The notes under the pieces were generated by a model. The model did not search any database. It was given only the letters and a program-made list of their open reading frames with translations, and was not told where the DNA came from. From JACQFK01 sp035644495 (lineage in GTDB: Bacteria; Planctomycetota; MHYJ01; JACPRB01): a stretch of DNA of 64,000 nucleotides. Where the stretch lies: the NCBI GenBank assembly GCA_035644495.1, contig DASQOM010000064.1, positions 1-64,000 of the forward strand, given 5' to 3'. Shown here in pieces: positions 23,985-33,066 of the stretch. Every line of letters begins with the position of its first letter. The first letter of the stretch is position 1. The translations under genes were made by a program, and so were the position numbers.

Positions 23985-26900
23985 ATGAAGATCCTGGCGG
24001 CGATCGCAAAGGGAGGAACCACCCTTCTCCTCCTGCTCATCATCATCCTGCTCCTGATCTGGTTCGGGGGCGAGCAGTTCCATCTCGACAAGAAGATCCG
24101 CGTCATCGCGATCAGCGCGGTCCTGGCCATCGCGATCATCCTGGTCGTGATCCAGAAGTTGATGGCGGTCCGCAGCGCGCTGCTCATCGAGCAGAAGCTG
24201 AAGGCGCAGGCGCAGGAGCAGGTCGCCAGCGCCCGGCCCGACCAGCGCGCCGACGTCCAGGCCGTTCAGACCCAGCTCGACGAAGCCATCCAGGCCCTGA
24301 AGACGTCCCGCCTGGGCAAGGGCGCGCTCTACAAGCTGCCCTGGTACATGATCATCGGGCCGCCCGGCTCGGGCAAATCCACCGCGCTGCAGGAGTCCGG
24401 CCTGAACTTCCCCTATACCAGCCAGGGCAAGAAGGGGCTGCGCGGCGTCGGCGGCACCCGAAACTGCGACTGGTGGTTCACCGACGAGGGCATCCTGCTC
24501 GACACCGCCGGCCGCTACACCACCGAGATCGACGACCGCGACGAATGGATCGGGTTCCTCAACCTGCTCAAGCAGGCGCGCAAGCACAAGCCGATCAACG
24601 GCGCCATGGTCGCTGTCAGCGTCTCCGACCTCCTCGGCTCGACCGAGGAGCAGCTCGAAGCGCACGCGAAGAACATCCGCGGCCGCGTCGACGAGCTGAC
24701 GTCGACGCTCGAGATCGTGTTCCCGGTATACCTCCTGTTCACCAAGTGCGACCTGCTCCAGGGCTTCGTGGAGTTCTTCGAGGACTTCTCGAAGAACGAC
24801 CGCGCCCAGGTCTGGGGCTGCACCCTGCCCTACGCGCCTTCCGCCGGGAAGCCGTACCGGGAGATCTTCGAGGAGGAGACCGGAAAGCTGTTCAAGAACC
24901 TCTCGTCCCAGCGACTTTCGTCGCTGGCGACGGAGCGGCCGCCCCTGAAGAAGCAGAACATCTTCCTCTTTCCGCTGCAGTTCCAGGCGGGCATCAAGAA
25001 GATGGCGGACTTCGTCGAGGCTCTGTTCAAACCCAATCCCTTCCAGGAGACCTCGTACTTCCGCGGCTTCTATTTCACCAGCGGCACCCAGGAAGGGACG
25101 CCCATCGACCAGGTGATCAAGTCCATGAGCGCCGCCTTCGGCCTCAAAGAGGACGCCGCCCCCGCCCCGGCCGCGGTCGACAAGAAGAGCTACTTCATCA
25201 ACCATCTGTTCACGAAGATCATCTTCCCGGACCAGACGCTGGCGCGGACGTCGGCGAAGGTGCTGAAGCGGCAGAAGATCGTGCATTTCGGCACCCTCGC
25301 CCTTTCGGCGGTGGGGACGGTCCTGGTCACGATCATCCTGATCACCGCCTTCTTCGGGAACCGGAGCCTCATCAACTCCACCGAGGCGGCCGTGGCCAAG
25401 ATGAAGGAAAGCGAGAAGCTGCCGCCCGCTGCAAGCCTGGAGGCGCTGGACGGCCTGCGCCACGAGATCGAGGCGCTGGACGACTTCGACCGCAACGGCG
25501 CCCCGATCGCCCGGCGCTGGGGACTCTATCGCGGCAACGTCATCAATCCCCATGTCCGGAGCTATTACTTCGCCTCCCTCAAACGGATCTTCCTCGTGCC
25601 CTGCGGGGACCGGATCCGGAAGGAGCTGGACGAGATCTTCCGGAAGGAGGCGCGGACGCCGGAGGACAACGAGCGGCTGGACGACCTGCAGCGCGTCTAC
25701 CAGATGCTCGCCGGAGAGCTGCCCGCCGAGAAGGAGCGCGATCTGCTCGAGAACATCCTGTCCAAGGAAGGCCGCTGGCTGAGCGGCGTGGGCGGCCAGC
25801 CGTCGCCGCTCGCGGACCGACAGCTCAAGCTCTTCCTCACCCAGCTCGACCGCAAGGACGAGTGGCGGATCCCCGTGGACAAGATGATCATCAACCGGAT
25901 CAACACCGAGCTGCGCCAGGGCCTCTGGGTGCTGCAGAGCTTCCGGGAGATCATCGACGCCGGCAAGAGCTCCTTCCCCAAGGTCACGGGCGAGCGCTTC
26001 GTCAGCGGCCGGGGCAAGGACCTGCTCAAGTTCAACTACTCGTTCCCCGGGCTCTTCACCCAGGAGGGCTGGAACGACTATATGAAGTCGGCCCTCAAAT
26101 CCAAGGCGGAGTCCCTCGCGCGGCGCTACAAGGAGCTACAGATCGAAAAGGACCCCGTCAAGCTGGAAGCCGAGCTCCGCGAGCTCTACGTCCGGAAGTA
26201 CGGGTCGGAGTGGGACGAGTTCCTGAAGGGGATCGAGGTGCTCCCCTTCCAGAACATGGAGGATTGCGACACCAAGACGAAGACCCTGACGGACGACCAG
26301 TCCCCCTTCATCGCGCTGTTCAAGGGCGTCTGGGAGGCCCAGAACCTCCGGGTGTCCGACACGGACGTGCCCGTCATCGTCGATCTGAAGCCGCTGACCG
26401 AGGCGCGGACGGCGTTGATCGACCTGCAGGTGCTCGTGGGCGACTTCATCGCGACGACGCAGCCGGGCAATCGCGTGGCCGGCTCGATGAAGGAGGGCAA
26501 GCTGCAGCCATTCCTGGACGGCTTCAAGAAGGCGAACCGGGGGCTGACGACGGCGGTGAACACCGCCCCGGCGCTCAACCGGCCCCGGATGCAGGAGATT
26601 CTGTACCAGGTCATCGACAAGACCCGGGCCTCCCTCGCTCTCGAGGCTCAGAAGGAGGCCGACGAGATGTGGGCGAACACCGTCGCGAAGCTCTATAAGG
26701 AATCCATCGTCGGCCGCTACCCCTTCGATGAGACCTCCGCGTCGGCGGTGTCGATCGCGGCGATCACGCTCCTTTTCAATCCGCAGACCGGCGTGTTCTG
26801 GAACAAAGTCAACGATCTGCGGATCCTCAACGGCCTCAACCTGGAGAGCAAGCCGCTGGTGGCCTTCTCCCGCGACTTCAATTCGTCGGTGAAGAAGGCG

Positions 26901-27350
26901 GAGTCCTTCCGCCAGGGCCTGTTCCGGAAAGACGGGGACCGCATCAACGTGCCGTTCAAGGTCACGCTCAAGCAGCGCGAAGGCGTCACCCACCTCAAGT
27001 TCACGGTCGGCAAGAAGGAGTTCAACCACAACGACCGGCCCGACAACCGCGGCGATCTGGTCTGGGAGGGCGAAGCGGGAGCCAGCCTGCAGATCCGGGT
27101 GGCCGGGGTGGACCGCTGGCACCCGAAGGAGTTCAAGGACGACTGGGGCCTGCTGCGCCTCATCGCGTCGGGGAGTCCCCAGCCGTCGGGCGACAAGAGC
27201 TTCGCCTGCTCGTGGGATTTCAAGATCACGCGGCTCGGGACGGATCAGGTCTTCGTCGGAGACGTGCTCCTCGAGGGCGACGACCGCGTGAACCCGTTCC
27301 AGAAGGATTTCTTCTCAAAGTTCAGCGTCCCCGACAAGGTGGGTCCCTGA
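23985..27350 (+). CDS. tssM: T6SS inner-membrane protein TssM (IcmF-like)
   Basis: 1121 residues. Two N-terminal membrane segments (about residues 9-28 and 36-57) precede a cytoplasmic NTPase domain with Walker A G125-P-P-G-S-G-K131-S-T and an L-D-T-A-G-R motif. A third membrane segment near residues 430-455 leads to the large periplasmic region that contacts TssJ. It forms the trans-envelope complex with TssL and TssJ. The intact Walker A suggests nucleotide binding. The last base of its stop codon is the first base of the tagF start. Confidence 0.95.
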   Translation: MKILAAIAKGGTTLLLLLIIILLLIWFGGEQFHLDKKIRVIAISAVLAIAIILVVIQKLMAVRSALLIEQKLKAQAQEQVASARPDQRADVQAVQTQLDEAIQALKTSRLGKGALYKLPWYMIIGPPGSGKSTALQESGLNFPYTSQGKKGLRGVGGTRNCDWWFTDEGILLDTAGRYTTEIDDRDEWIGFLNLLKQARKHKPINGAMVAVSVSDLLGSTEEQLEAHAKNIRGRVDELTSTLEIVFPVYLLFTKCDLLQGFVEFFEDFSKNDRAQVWGCTLPYAPSAGKPYREIFEEETGKLFKNLSSQRLSSLATERPPLKKQNIFLFPLQFQAGIKKMADFVEALFKPNPFQETSYFRGFYFTSGTQEGTPIDQVIKSMSAAFGLKEDAAPAPAAVDKKSYFINHLFTKIIFPDQTLARTSAKVLKRQKIVHFGTLALSAVGTVLVTIILITAFFGNRSLINSTEAAVAKMKESEKLPPAASLEALDGLRHEIEALDDFDRNGAPIARRWGLYRGNVINPHVRSYYFASLKRIFLVPCGDRIRKELDEIFRKEARTPEDNERLDDLQRVYQMLAGELPAEKERDLLENILSKEGRWLSGVGGQPSPLADRQLKLFLTQLDRKDEWRIPVDKMIINRINTELRQGLWVLQSFREIIDAGKSSFPKVTGERFVSGRGKDLLKFNYSFPGLFTQEGWNDYMKSALKSKAESLARRYKELQIEKDPVKLEAELRELYVRKYGSEWDEFLKGIEVLPFQNMEDCDTKTKTLTDDQSPFIALFKGVWEAQNLRVSDTDVPVIVDLKPLTEARTALIDLQVLVGDFIATTQPGNRVAGSMKEGKLQPFLDGFKKANRGLTTAVNTAPALNRPRMQEILYQVIDKTRASLALEAQKEADEMWANTVAKLYKESIVGRYPFDETSASAVSIAAITLLFNPQTGVFWNKVNDLRILNGLNLESKPLVAFSRDFNSSVKKAESFRQGLFRKDGDRINVPFKVTLKQREGVTHLKFTVGKKEFNHNDRPDNRGDLVWEGEAGASLQIRVAGVDRWHPKEFKDDWGLLRLIASGSPQPSGDKSFACSWDFKITRLGTDQVFVGDVLLEGDDRVNPFQKDFFSKFSVPDKVGP

Positions 27351-28276
27351 TGCGACTCTCCGCCGGATGTTTCGGGAAGCTGCCGATCCACGGCGACTTC
27401 ATCCGCCACAACGTCGGTCCCGAGGTGGACCGTCTGGACGAGTGGCTCCAGGCCGGGATCGTCTCCTCCCGCACGGCCATGGGGACGGCCTGGGACGGGT
27501 CGTTCGACGCCACCCCGCCGCAGCGCTTCCTCTACCAGGTTGCCGGGGGGCGCGTGGTGGCGGGGGTGGTCGCAGCGTCGATCGACAAGCCGGGCCGGCG
27601 CTACCCGTTCCTGATCTTCACGATCCTGGATCCGAAATCACTGGGGGGCGAGGTCACGTCGCTCCCCGCCCAGCTGAGCTCGTTCTTCCACCGGGCGGAG
27701 CAGGAGGCCCTGACGGGGTGGCAGGGGCAGGAGTTGAAGAGCTATCTCACGAGGATCGATGCGCTGGCCCTGCCGGCGGATTTCGAGGATGCGAAACAGT
27801 CGCTGATCAAATTCGTCGCGGGCCAGACCGTGCAGGCCTTCTGGAACACCCTGTTCGGTTCGGACCAGGATCCCCGCAAGTACATGCTGATCCACAACCT
27901 CGTGGAGACTCTGAAGGGCGGGGCGGTGCCGAAATACGCGCTGCGCTTCCCGCAGGTCTCGGCCGACGCGGAGGTGGCGTTCTGGGAGGAGCTGTGCCGG
28001 AAGCTGGCCCGCCGGCCCGGGCTGCCCACGCTGTCGCTCTGGGGCAGCGGGAGGGAGGCCGGGCATCCGGGGCTGTCGATGGTCTTCGACGACCTGAAGG
28101 CGACCTACTTCTCGGCGCTGTGGTGGCCCGAAAAGAAGAACAACCTGATGTTCCCCCTGGCCGAGGAGACCGCCGGGACGGATACGCGGCTGTCGGCGGC
28201 CAAGAGCAAGTATGCTGCATTGCTGGACGACGGGAACATGCGGCTGTCGAATTTGATGGTCCGGCTTGGATCCTGA
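27350..28276 (+). CDS. tagF: T6SS-associated protein TagF
   Basis: 308 residues. The start S-A-G-C-F-G-K-L-P-I-H-G-D-F is the hallmark of TagF, with the conserved W-x-x-A-G and R-Y-P-F motifs following. In Pseudomonas aeruginosa TagF acts as a posttranslational repressor of T6SS assembly and counteracts the threonine-phosphorylation pathway. Here it shares the locus with an FHA protein and a kinase-like gene, which fits such a switch. The start codon overlaps the tssM stop (TGATG). Confidence 0.92.
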   Translation: MRLSAGCFGKLPIHGDFIRHNVGPEVDRLDEWLQAGIVSSRTAMGTAWDGSFDATPPQRFLYQVAGGRVVAGVVAASIDKPGRRYPFLIFTILDPKSLGGEVTSLPAQLSSFFHRAEQEALTGWQGQELKSYLTRIDALALPADFEDAKQSLIKFVAGQTVQAFWNTLFGSDQDPRKYMLIHNLVETLKGGAVPKYALRFPQVSADAEVAFWEELCRKLARRPGLPTLSLWGSGREAGHPGLSMVFDDLKATYFSALWWPEKKNNLMFPLAEETAGTDTRLSAAKSKYAALLDDGNMRLSNLMVRLGS

Positions 28277-28296
28277 GCGGGTGCGGGTAAAATCAG

Positions 28297-28325
28297 TTGC
28301 CTTGGAATAATGGCGGGATTATCTT
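28297..28325 (+). promoter_or_regulatory. Possible internal promoter before tssA
   Basis: In the 104-bp gap between tagF and tssA, TTGCCT (28297-28302) and TATCTT (28320-28325) are spaced by 17 bp, each matching the sigma-70 consensus at four of six positions. This is one of the larger gaps in the T6SS run and could give extra transcription of tssABC. The match is modest. Confidence 0.3.
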
Positions 28326-28380
28326 CAGGGCTGCCTTGGTCCCGGTCCCGCCGCAGTGAACACTGAGGGAGGAGTCGACT

Positions 28381-29913
28381 TTGCCTGATGCCGCCACTCT
28401 CGCCGTTCTGGGGACAGCCCCGATTCCGGGGGCGATTCCCGCCGGCGCGTCGGCCCGTTATGAGCCGGAATTCGAGCGTCTCTCCGCCGAGATCGCCAAG
28501 CTGGAATCGCCCGAGGGCCGAAACTCCCTGAAGTGGAACGACGTCATCGATTTCTGCTCCACGATTCTGAAATCCAAGTCCAAGGATCTCCTGGTCGCCT
28601 CCTATCTGACCATGGGGCTCTACCAGAAGAACAGCTATAGCGGACTCGCCACGGGGCTCACCATTGTCCGGGACATCCAGAAGACCTTCTGGGACGGACT
28701 GTTCCCGGAGGCCACCCGGCTGCGGGCCCGCGCGGCGGCCCTGCAGTGGATGTCCGAGCGCATCAGCCCGGTCATCGCGGAAAAGTCCTCGGCATCGAAG
28801 TCCAGCAAGGACGTCCTGACGTCCTGCGTGGCGCTGCTCGACGAACTGGGGCAGATCGCCGGCGAGAAATACGGAGAGACTCCCCCCGACTTCGGCGAGC
28901 TCGCGCGGGCCGTCCGCGGCAAACTCGATTCCATCCCCGAGGACAAGCCCGTCGAGGAGGGCAAGTCCGAATCCTCCTCCCCGACTTCCTCCGGCGGCGG
29001 CGCCCCGGTTGCCGCCGACGTCAGCACGCCCGAGGCGGCTCGGGCGGCGATCCCGATGCTTGCGGAGCAGCGGGTAAAGGTGGCCCTCGTGCTCCGGGCG
29101 GCGACGCCGACGGACCCTCTCCCCTATCGCATGGTGAGGACGGCGCTCTGGGAGGACATCGTCGAGCTTCCGCCCGCGACGGAAGGGGTGATCCCGGTGC
29201 CGGGCGGGGATGCAACGTTCGCCACCCAGGCGGACGAACTGCTCAACAAGGGCGACTATCCGACGCTGCTGACCGAGGCCGAGTCGCGGATGGGAGCCAA
29301 CCCCGTCTGGCTGGACCTCAACCTCTACGTCTTCCGGGCGATGGAAGGCCTGGGGCGCCCGTATCTGAATGCGCGCAAGGTGGTGGCCGATGAGACGGCG
29401 GCCTTCGCGCGCCGCCTTCCCGGGCTGCTCGAGGTGAAATTCCAGGGCAACATCCCGGTGGCGTCCGAAGCGACGCGAATGTGGCTGCTGCACGAGGTGT
29501 CGGCGGGGACGGGAGGCGGGTCCGGCGGGAAGACGTCGGCGCTGGATACGGCGCTGACGGAGGCGCGGAAGCTGATCGCGCGGAAGCAGTTCGCCGAGGC
29601 GACGGGGCTGGTGCTCAAGGAGCTGGACAAGTCGGCCCATCGACGCGACCGCTTCCTCTGCCGGCTGGGCCTCGCGAAGCTCTGCCTCGAGGGCGGCCGG
29701 ATCGAGCTGGCCCTGCCGCAGCTGCTGGCCCTGGACGAGGAGGCCCGCAAGTTCGCGCTGGACGAGTGGGAGCCGATGCTCTCCGCGGACCTGGTGCGGG
29801 AGCTGTGGAAGTACTATAAGGGGTCGGCGACCCCGGAGAAGGGCGACGCGTTCTATTCGCGGCTGTGTCAGCTGGATCCCGGGACGGCCTTGGCGGCCAA
29901 CGGGCTCAAGTAA
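28381..29913 (+). CDS. tssA: T6SS cap/tail assembly protein TssA
   Basis: 510 residues from a TTG start with GGGAGGAG six bases upstream. The ImpA N-terminal domain covers about residues 20-130 (W-N-D-V-I-D-F, L-L-V-A-S-Y-L, G-L-x-x-F-W-D-G-L-F-P). After a Ser/Gly-rich linker, the C-terminal half resembles the VasJ-type domain with R-L-G-L-A-K-L-C-L. TssA recruits baseplate components and caps the growing sheath. The downstream tssB and tssC genes are its assembly partners. Confidence 0.88.
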   Translation: MPDAATLAVLGTAPIPGAIPAGASARYEPEFERLSAEIAKLESPEGRNSLKWNDVIDFCSTILKSKSKDLLVASYLTMGLYQKNSYSGLATGLTIVRDIQKTFWDGLFPEATRLRARAAALQWMSERISPVIAEKSSASKSSKDVLTSCVALLDELGQIAGEKYGETPPDFGELARAVRGKLDSIPEDKPVEEGKSESSSPTSSGGGAPVAADVSTPEAARAAIPMLAEQRVKVALVLRAATPTDPLPYRMVRTALWEDIVELPPATEGVIPVPGGDATFATQADELLNKGDYPTLLTEAESRMGANPVWLDLNLYVFRAMEGLGRPYLNARKVVADETAAFARRLPGLLEVKFQGNIPVASEATRMWLLHEVSAGTGGGSGGKTSALDTALTEARKLIARKQFAEATGLVLKELDKSAHRRDRFLCRLGLAKLCLEGGRIELALPQLLALDEEARKFALDEWEPMLSADLVRELWKYYKGSATPEKGDAFYSRLCQLDPGTALAANGLK

Positions 29914-29954
29914 AATAGAGAGTCTGATTTTATTTCCCCGTCAGGAGGAAGGTC

Positions 29955-30458
29955 ATGGCGAAGGAAGGATCGGTAGCGCCCAGGGAACGGGTCAACATCG
30001 TGTACAAGCCCGCCACGGGTGACGCGAAGGAGGAGAAGGAACTGCCCCTGAAGTTCCTCGTGATGGGCGACTTCACGGGCCGTCCGGACGACCGGACGCT
30101 GGAAGACCGGAAGCCCGTCAACGTCGACAAGGACAACTTCAACGACGTCATGCGGGGCATGAACCTCAGCGCCACGTACTCGGTGGCTGACAAGCTTTCC
30201 GGCAAGGAGGGGTCGGAGATCCCGGTCAACCTCAAGTTCTCGACCCTGAAGGACATGGAGCCCGAGGCCGTCGCGCGCCAGGTGCCCGAACTCAACAAGC
30301 TGTTGGAGCTTCGCGAGGCGCTGACGGCGCTGAAGGGGCCCCTGGGCAACCTGCCGGAGTTCCGAAAGAAGATCCAGTCGCTGGTGTCCGATCCCGCCGC
30401 CAAGGAGAAGCTCCTGAAGGAGCTCGGCGGCGGCGCTGCGCCGGAAGAGAAGAAGTAG
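29955..30458 (+). CDS. tssB: T6SS contractile sheath small subunit TssB
   Basis: 167 residues, the normal size. Typical TssB features are visible: V-N-I-V-Y-K-P near the start, L-K-F-L-V-M-G-D-F-T, and a central V-P-E-L-N-K-L-L-E-L-R-E-A-L helix. It interlocks with TssC to build the contractile sheath. AGGAGGAAG precedes the ATG. This is the canonical copy; a TssB-like domain is also fused to a TssC-like protein at 16168-17850. Confidence 0.95.
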   Translation: MAKEGSVAPRERVNIVYKPATGDAKEEKELPLKFLVMGDFTGRPDDRTLEDRKPVNVDKDNFNDVMRGMNLSATYSVADKLSGKEGSEIPVNLKFSTLKDMEPEAVARQVPELNKLLELREALTALKGPLGNLPEFRKKIQSLVSDPAAKEKLLKELGGGAAPEEKK

Positions 30459-30499
30459 GGTGATCGAGTACTTCCTGAAGACATAAGGAGAACCATTCC

Positions 30500-31987
30500 A
30501 TGCCAGACGAGGCAGCCAAAAGCGCCGGACAACCCGCCGCGGCCGACGCCGCCGCGGGCTCCCTGCTCGACGAGATCATGGTCCAGACGAAACTCAAGCC
30601 CAACGACGAGGGCTATGAGGTCGCGAAAAAGGGCGTGCAGGCCTTCATTGCGCAGCTGCTGGCACCGGCCGGTGCCAACCAGAAGGCGGACAAGAAAGTC
30701 GTCGACAGCATGATTACGGAGATCGACGAAAAGCTTTCCCGCCAGCTCGACGAAGTGATGCATGCCGCGTCCTTCCAGAAGCTGGAGTCCGCGTGGCGCG
30801 GCCTGAAGCTGATGGTCGACCGGACGGATTTCCGCGAAAACTGCAAGGTCAACATCGTCAACGTGTCGAAGGAAGACCTGCTGACCGATTTCGAGGATTC
30901 GCCCGAAATCGTGAAGTCGGGTCTTTACAAGACCGTGTACACGGGTGAATACGGCCAGTTCGGCGGCGAGCCCTACGGGGCGATGATCGCCAACTACGAA
31001 TTCGCTGCCGGCGCCCAGGACATCGCCCTGCTGGCGAAGGTCGCCAGCGTGGCCACCATGGCCCACTGCCCGTTCATCTCCTCGGCAGCCCCGAAGATGT
31101 TCGGCCTGGACAGCATCCAGAAGCTGCCGAACCTCAAGGACTTGAAGTCGGTCTTCGAGGGGCCGCAGTACGCAAAGTGGCAGTCCTTCCGGGAGTCGGA
31201 GGACGCCCGCAGCGTGGGTCTGACCGTGCCGCGCTTCCTGCTGCGGCTTCCCTACAGCTCGACCACGATCCCGGTCAAGGCCTTCAATTACGAGGAAGGT
31301 GTCCGGGGCAAGCACGACGCCTATCTGTGGGGCTCGAGCGCGTTCACTTTCGCCACGAAGATTGCCGACAGCTTCGCGAAATACCGCCAGTGCGCGAATA
31401 TCATCGGACCGACCTCCGGCGGCGCGGTGGAAGACCTGCCCCTGCACCAGTTCGAGTCGATGGGTGAGATCGAAACCAAGATTCCAACGGAAATCCTGAT
31501 TTCGGAGCGCCGGGAGTACGAACTGTCCGAGGAAGGATTCATCGCCCTGTCGATGCGAAAGGGAAGCGACAACGCCGCGTTTTTCTCCGCGAATTCCTGC
31601 CAGAAGCCCAAGCGGTTCGGGAACACGAAGGAAGGCAAGGACGCGGAACTCAATTACCGGCTGGGCACCCAGCTTCCTTACCTCTTCATTGTCAACAGGT
31701 TGGCTCATTACATCAAAGTGCTTCAGCGCGAGCAGATCGGCTCCTGGAAGGAGAAGGGCGACCTTCACCGCGAGCTGAACGCCTGGATCAGCCAGTATGT
31801 GGTGAACATGGACAATCCTAGCCCCACCGTGCGCAGCCGCTGTCCCCTGAGGGCGGCGGAAATCATCGTGGAGGACGTCCCGGGCGAGGCGGGCTGGTAC
31901 AAGGTGGATATGCGGGTTCGCCCCCACTTCAAGTATATGGGAGCATTTTTCACGCTCTCCCTGGTGGGCAAGCTGGACAAGAAGTAA
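30500..31987 (+). CDS. tssC: T6SS contractile sheath large subunit TssC
   Basis: 495 residues, standard length. It shows the sheath signature F-Q-K-L-E-S-A-W-R-G-L-K, then V-N-I-V-N-V-S-K-E-D-L, the Y-L-W-G-S-S-A-F segment and the C-terminal domain containing Q-Y-V-V-N-M-D-N-P. Together with TssB it forms the contractile tube jacket disassembled by ClpV. It lies 41 bp behind tssB, with AAGGAG before the ATG. Confidence 0.97.
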   Translation: MPDEAAKSAGQPAAADAAAGSLLDEIMVQTKLKPNDEGYEVAKKGVQAFIAQLLAPAGANQKADKKVVDSMITEIDEKLSRQLDEVMHAASFQKLESAWRGLKLMVDRTDFRENCKVNIVNVSKEDLLTDFEDSPEIVKSGLYKTVYTGEYGQFGGEPYGAMIANYEFAAGAQDIALLAKVASVATMAHCPFISSAAPKMFGLDSIQKLPNLKDLKSVFEGPQYAKWQSFRESEDARSVGLTVPRFLLRLPYSSTTIPVKAFNYEEGVRGKHDAYLWGSSAFTFATKIADSFAKYRQCANIIGPTSGGAVEDLPLHQFESMGEIETKIPTEILISERREYELSEEGFIALSMRKGSDNAAFFSANSCQKPKRFGNTKEGKDAELNYRLGTQLPYLFIVNRLAHYIKVLQREQIGSWKEKGDLHRELNAWISQYVVNMDNPSPTVRSRCPLRAAEIIVEDVPGEAGWYKVDMRVRPHFKYMGAFFTLSLVGKLDKK

Positions 31988-32083
31988 CGCCTTCTCCGAG
32001 TTGGTCGTCTAATCATAACTTTGGCACCCGGTCGCGGTGGCCGGGGGGATGGAAAAGTGAAACCTTAGTGGGAGCATACAGCT

Positions 32084-32578
32084 ATGCCTATGGGAGCGAC
32101 GGGAGCCGGTTCGACCAAGCTGTTCATGAAGATCGCGGGCATCAAGGGCGAGTCGTCCTACACCAAGTGGAAGGACAAGGACTGCTCGGACATTGACAGT
32201 TTCACGATGTCGGCCGGCGCGACCTGGGACTTCACCTCCGGCAAGTCCACCTCAGGATCGGTCGGTTTCTCCGGCGTGACGGTGAGCCGTTCGCTGGTGG
32301 GAGCGTCCCCGGTCCTGTTCATCGGCACGCTCAAGGAGCAGAAGACCGCCAAGGTCGAGGTCTTCCTCGGCAATGAGACCGGCGGCGACCCCCTTCTCAC
32401 GATCGAGCTCAGCGGCGAGGTCCGGCTGACGTCCGACGGGATCGCGGGTTCGACGGGCGGCGACGTGATGGAATCCATCACGTTCACGGCGCCCAAGGTT
32501 CTCGTGAAGCGCGGCGACATCTCGAGCGACATCAACTTCCAGGACATCGCCGGCAAGAACGACGACCTCTCCATGTAA
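32084..32578 (+). CDS. hcp: T6SS inner tube protein Hcp (TssD)
   Basis: 164 residues of beta-barrel Hcp type: start F-M-K-I-A-G-I-K-G-E-S, a V-T-V-S-R-S-L-type strand, and the C-terminal I-T-F-T-A-P-K-V strand. Hexamers stack to form the secreted inner tube. It has a 96-bp upstream gap and is followed by a strong hairpin (32594-32625), which may set a high hcp transcript level relative to the baseplate genes downstream. Confidence 0.9.
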   Translation: MPMGATGAGSTKLFMKIAGIKGESSYTKWKDKDCSDIDSFTMSAGATWDFTSGKSTSGSVGFSGVTVSRSLVGASPVLFIGTLKEQKTAKVEVFLGNETGGDPLLTIELSGEVRLTSDGIAGSTGGDVMESITFTAPKVLVKRGDISSDINFQDIAGKNDDLSM

Positions 32579-32593
32579 TGATCGATGCCGGTA

Positions 32594-32625
32594 CCCCCGC
32601 CCCGGCGCGCGGTCCGGGGCGGGGG
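32594..32625 (+). terminator. 12-bp GC hairpin after hcp (attenuator-like)
   Basis: Perfect inverted repeat: CCCCCGCCCCGG at 32594-32605 and its complement at 32614-32625, with an 8-base loop. It begins 16 bp after the hcp stop and ends 16 bp before the tssE ATG. No U-run follows, so it is more likely a partial terminator or an mRNA 3'-end stabiliser than a full stop, given that tssE-tssF-tssG continue on the same strand. Confidence 0.65.
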
Positions 32626-32641
32626 CCGGCTTCTCTTCGCA

Positions 32642-33055
32642 ATGGCACCGGAAAAAAGTCTCCTGGATCGACTGTCCAGCCCGAAGGGCGCCGTCCGCAG
32701 CGCGGTGGAGAATACCGCCGAGCTGCAGCGGTCGGTGCTGCTCAACCTGCAGCACCTCTTCAACACCCGGGTCGGACACGCCGGCGCCCAGATGGATCTG
32801 GGCGTGCCCTGTCCGAGCGACATCACCTCCGCATCGCCGAACGCCGTCGGCATCATGCTGCGCACCCTCCAGGACTGCATCCGGAAGTATGAGCCGCGCC
32901 TGAAGGACGTGGAGATCTCGCATGTCGTCGGCGACGACGACGTGCTGACCCTCCGGTTCCAGATCACGGCCCGGGTGGCAACGTCGAAAGACGGCGTGTC
33001 GATCAGCTTCGACACGGTCGTCGATCCTTCGGGCCATGTCCGACTTCATCGCTGA
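32642..33055 (+). CDS. tssE: T6SS baseplate protein TssE (gp25-like)
   Basis: 137 residues from ATG 32642. The phage gp25-like lysozyme-fold signature is visible (S-L-L-D-R-L, V-L-L-N-L-Q-H-L-F-N-T-R, C-P-S-D-I, I-R-K-Y-E-P-R-L). TssE joins TssF and TssG in the baseplate wedge. An in-frame ATG at 32585 would add a Pro/Arg-rich extension spanning the hairpin and is less likely. Neither start has a good Shine-Dalgarno. Confidence 0.88.
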   Translation: MAPEKSLLDRLSSPKGAVRSAVENTAELQRSVLLNLQHLFNTRVGHAGAQMDLGVPCPSDITSASPNAVGIMLRTLQDCIRKYEPRLKDVEISHVVGDDDVLTLRFQITARVATSKDGVSISFDTVVDPSGHVRLHR

Positions 33056-33066
33056 GCGGGCTTCCC

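Noticed and set aside
32015..32035. A TTGGCAC motif upstream of hcp resembling a sigma-54 -24 element
   Set aside because: The best -12-like bases (TCGC) fall one base too close, and sigma-54 promoters tolerate spacing changes poorly. Not called, although hcp is under RpoN control in some species.
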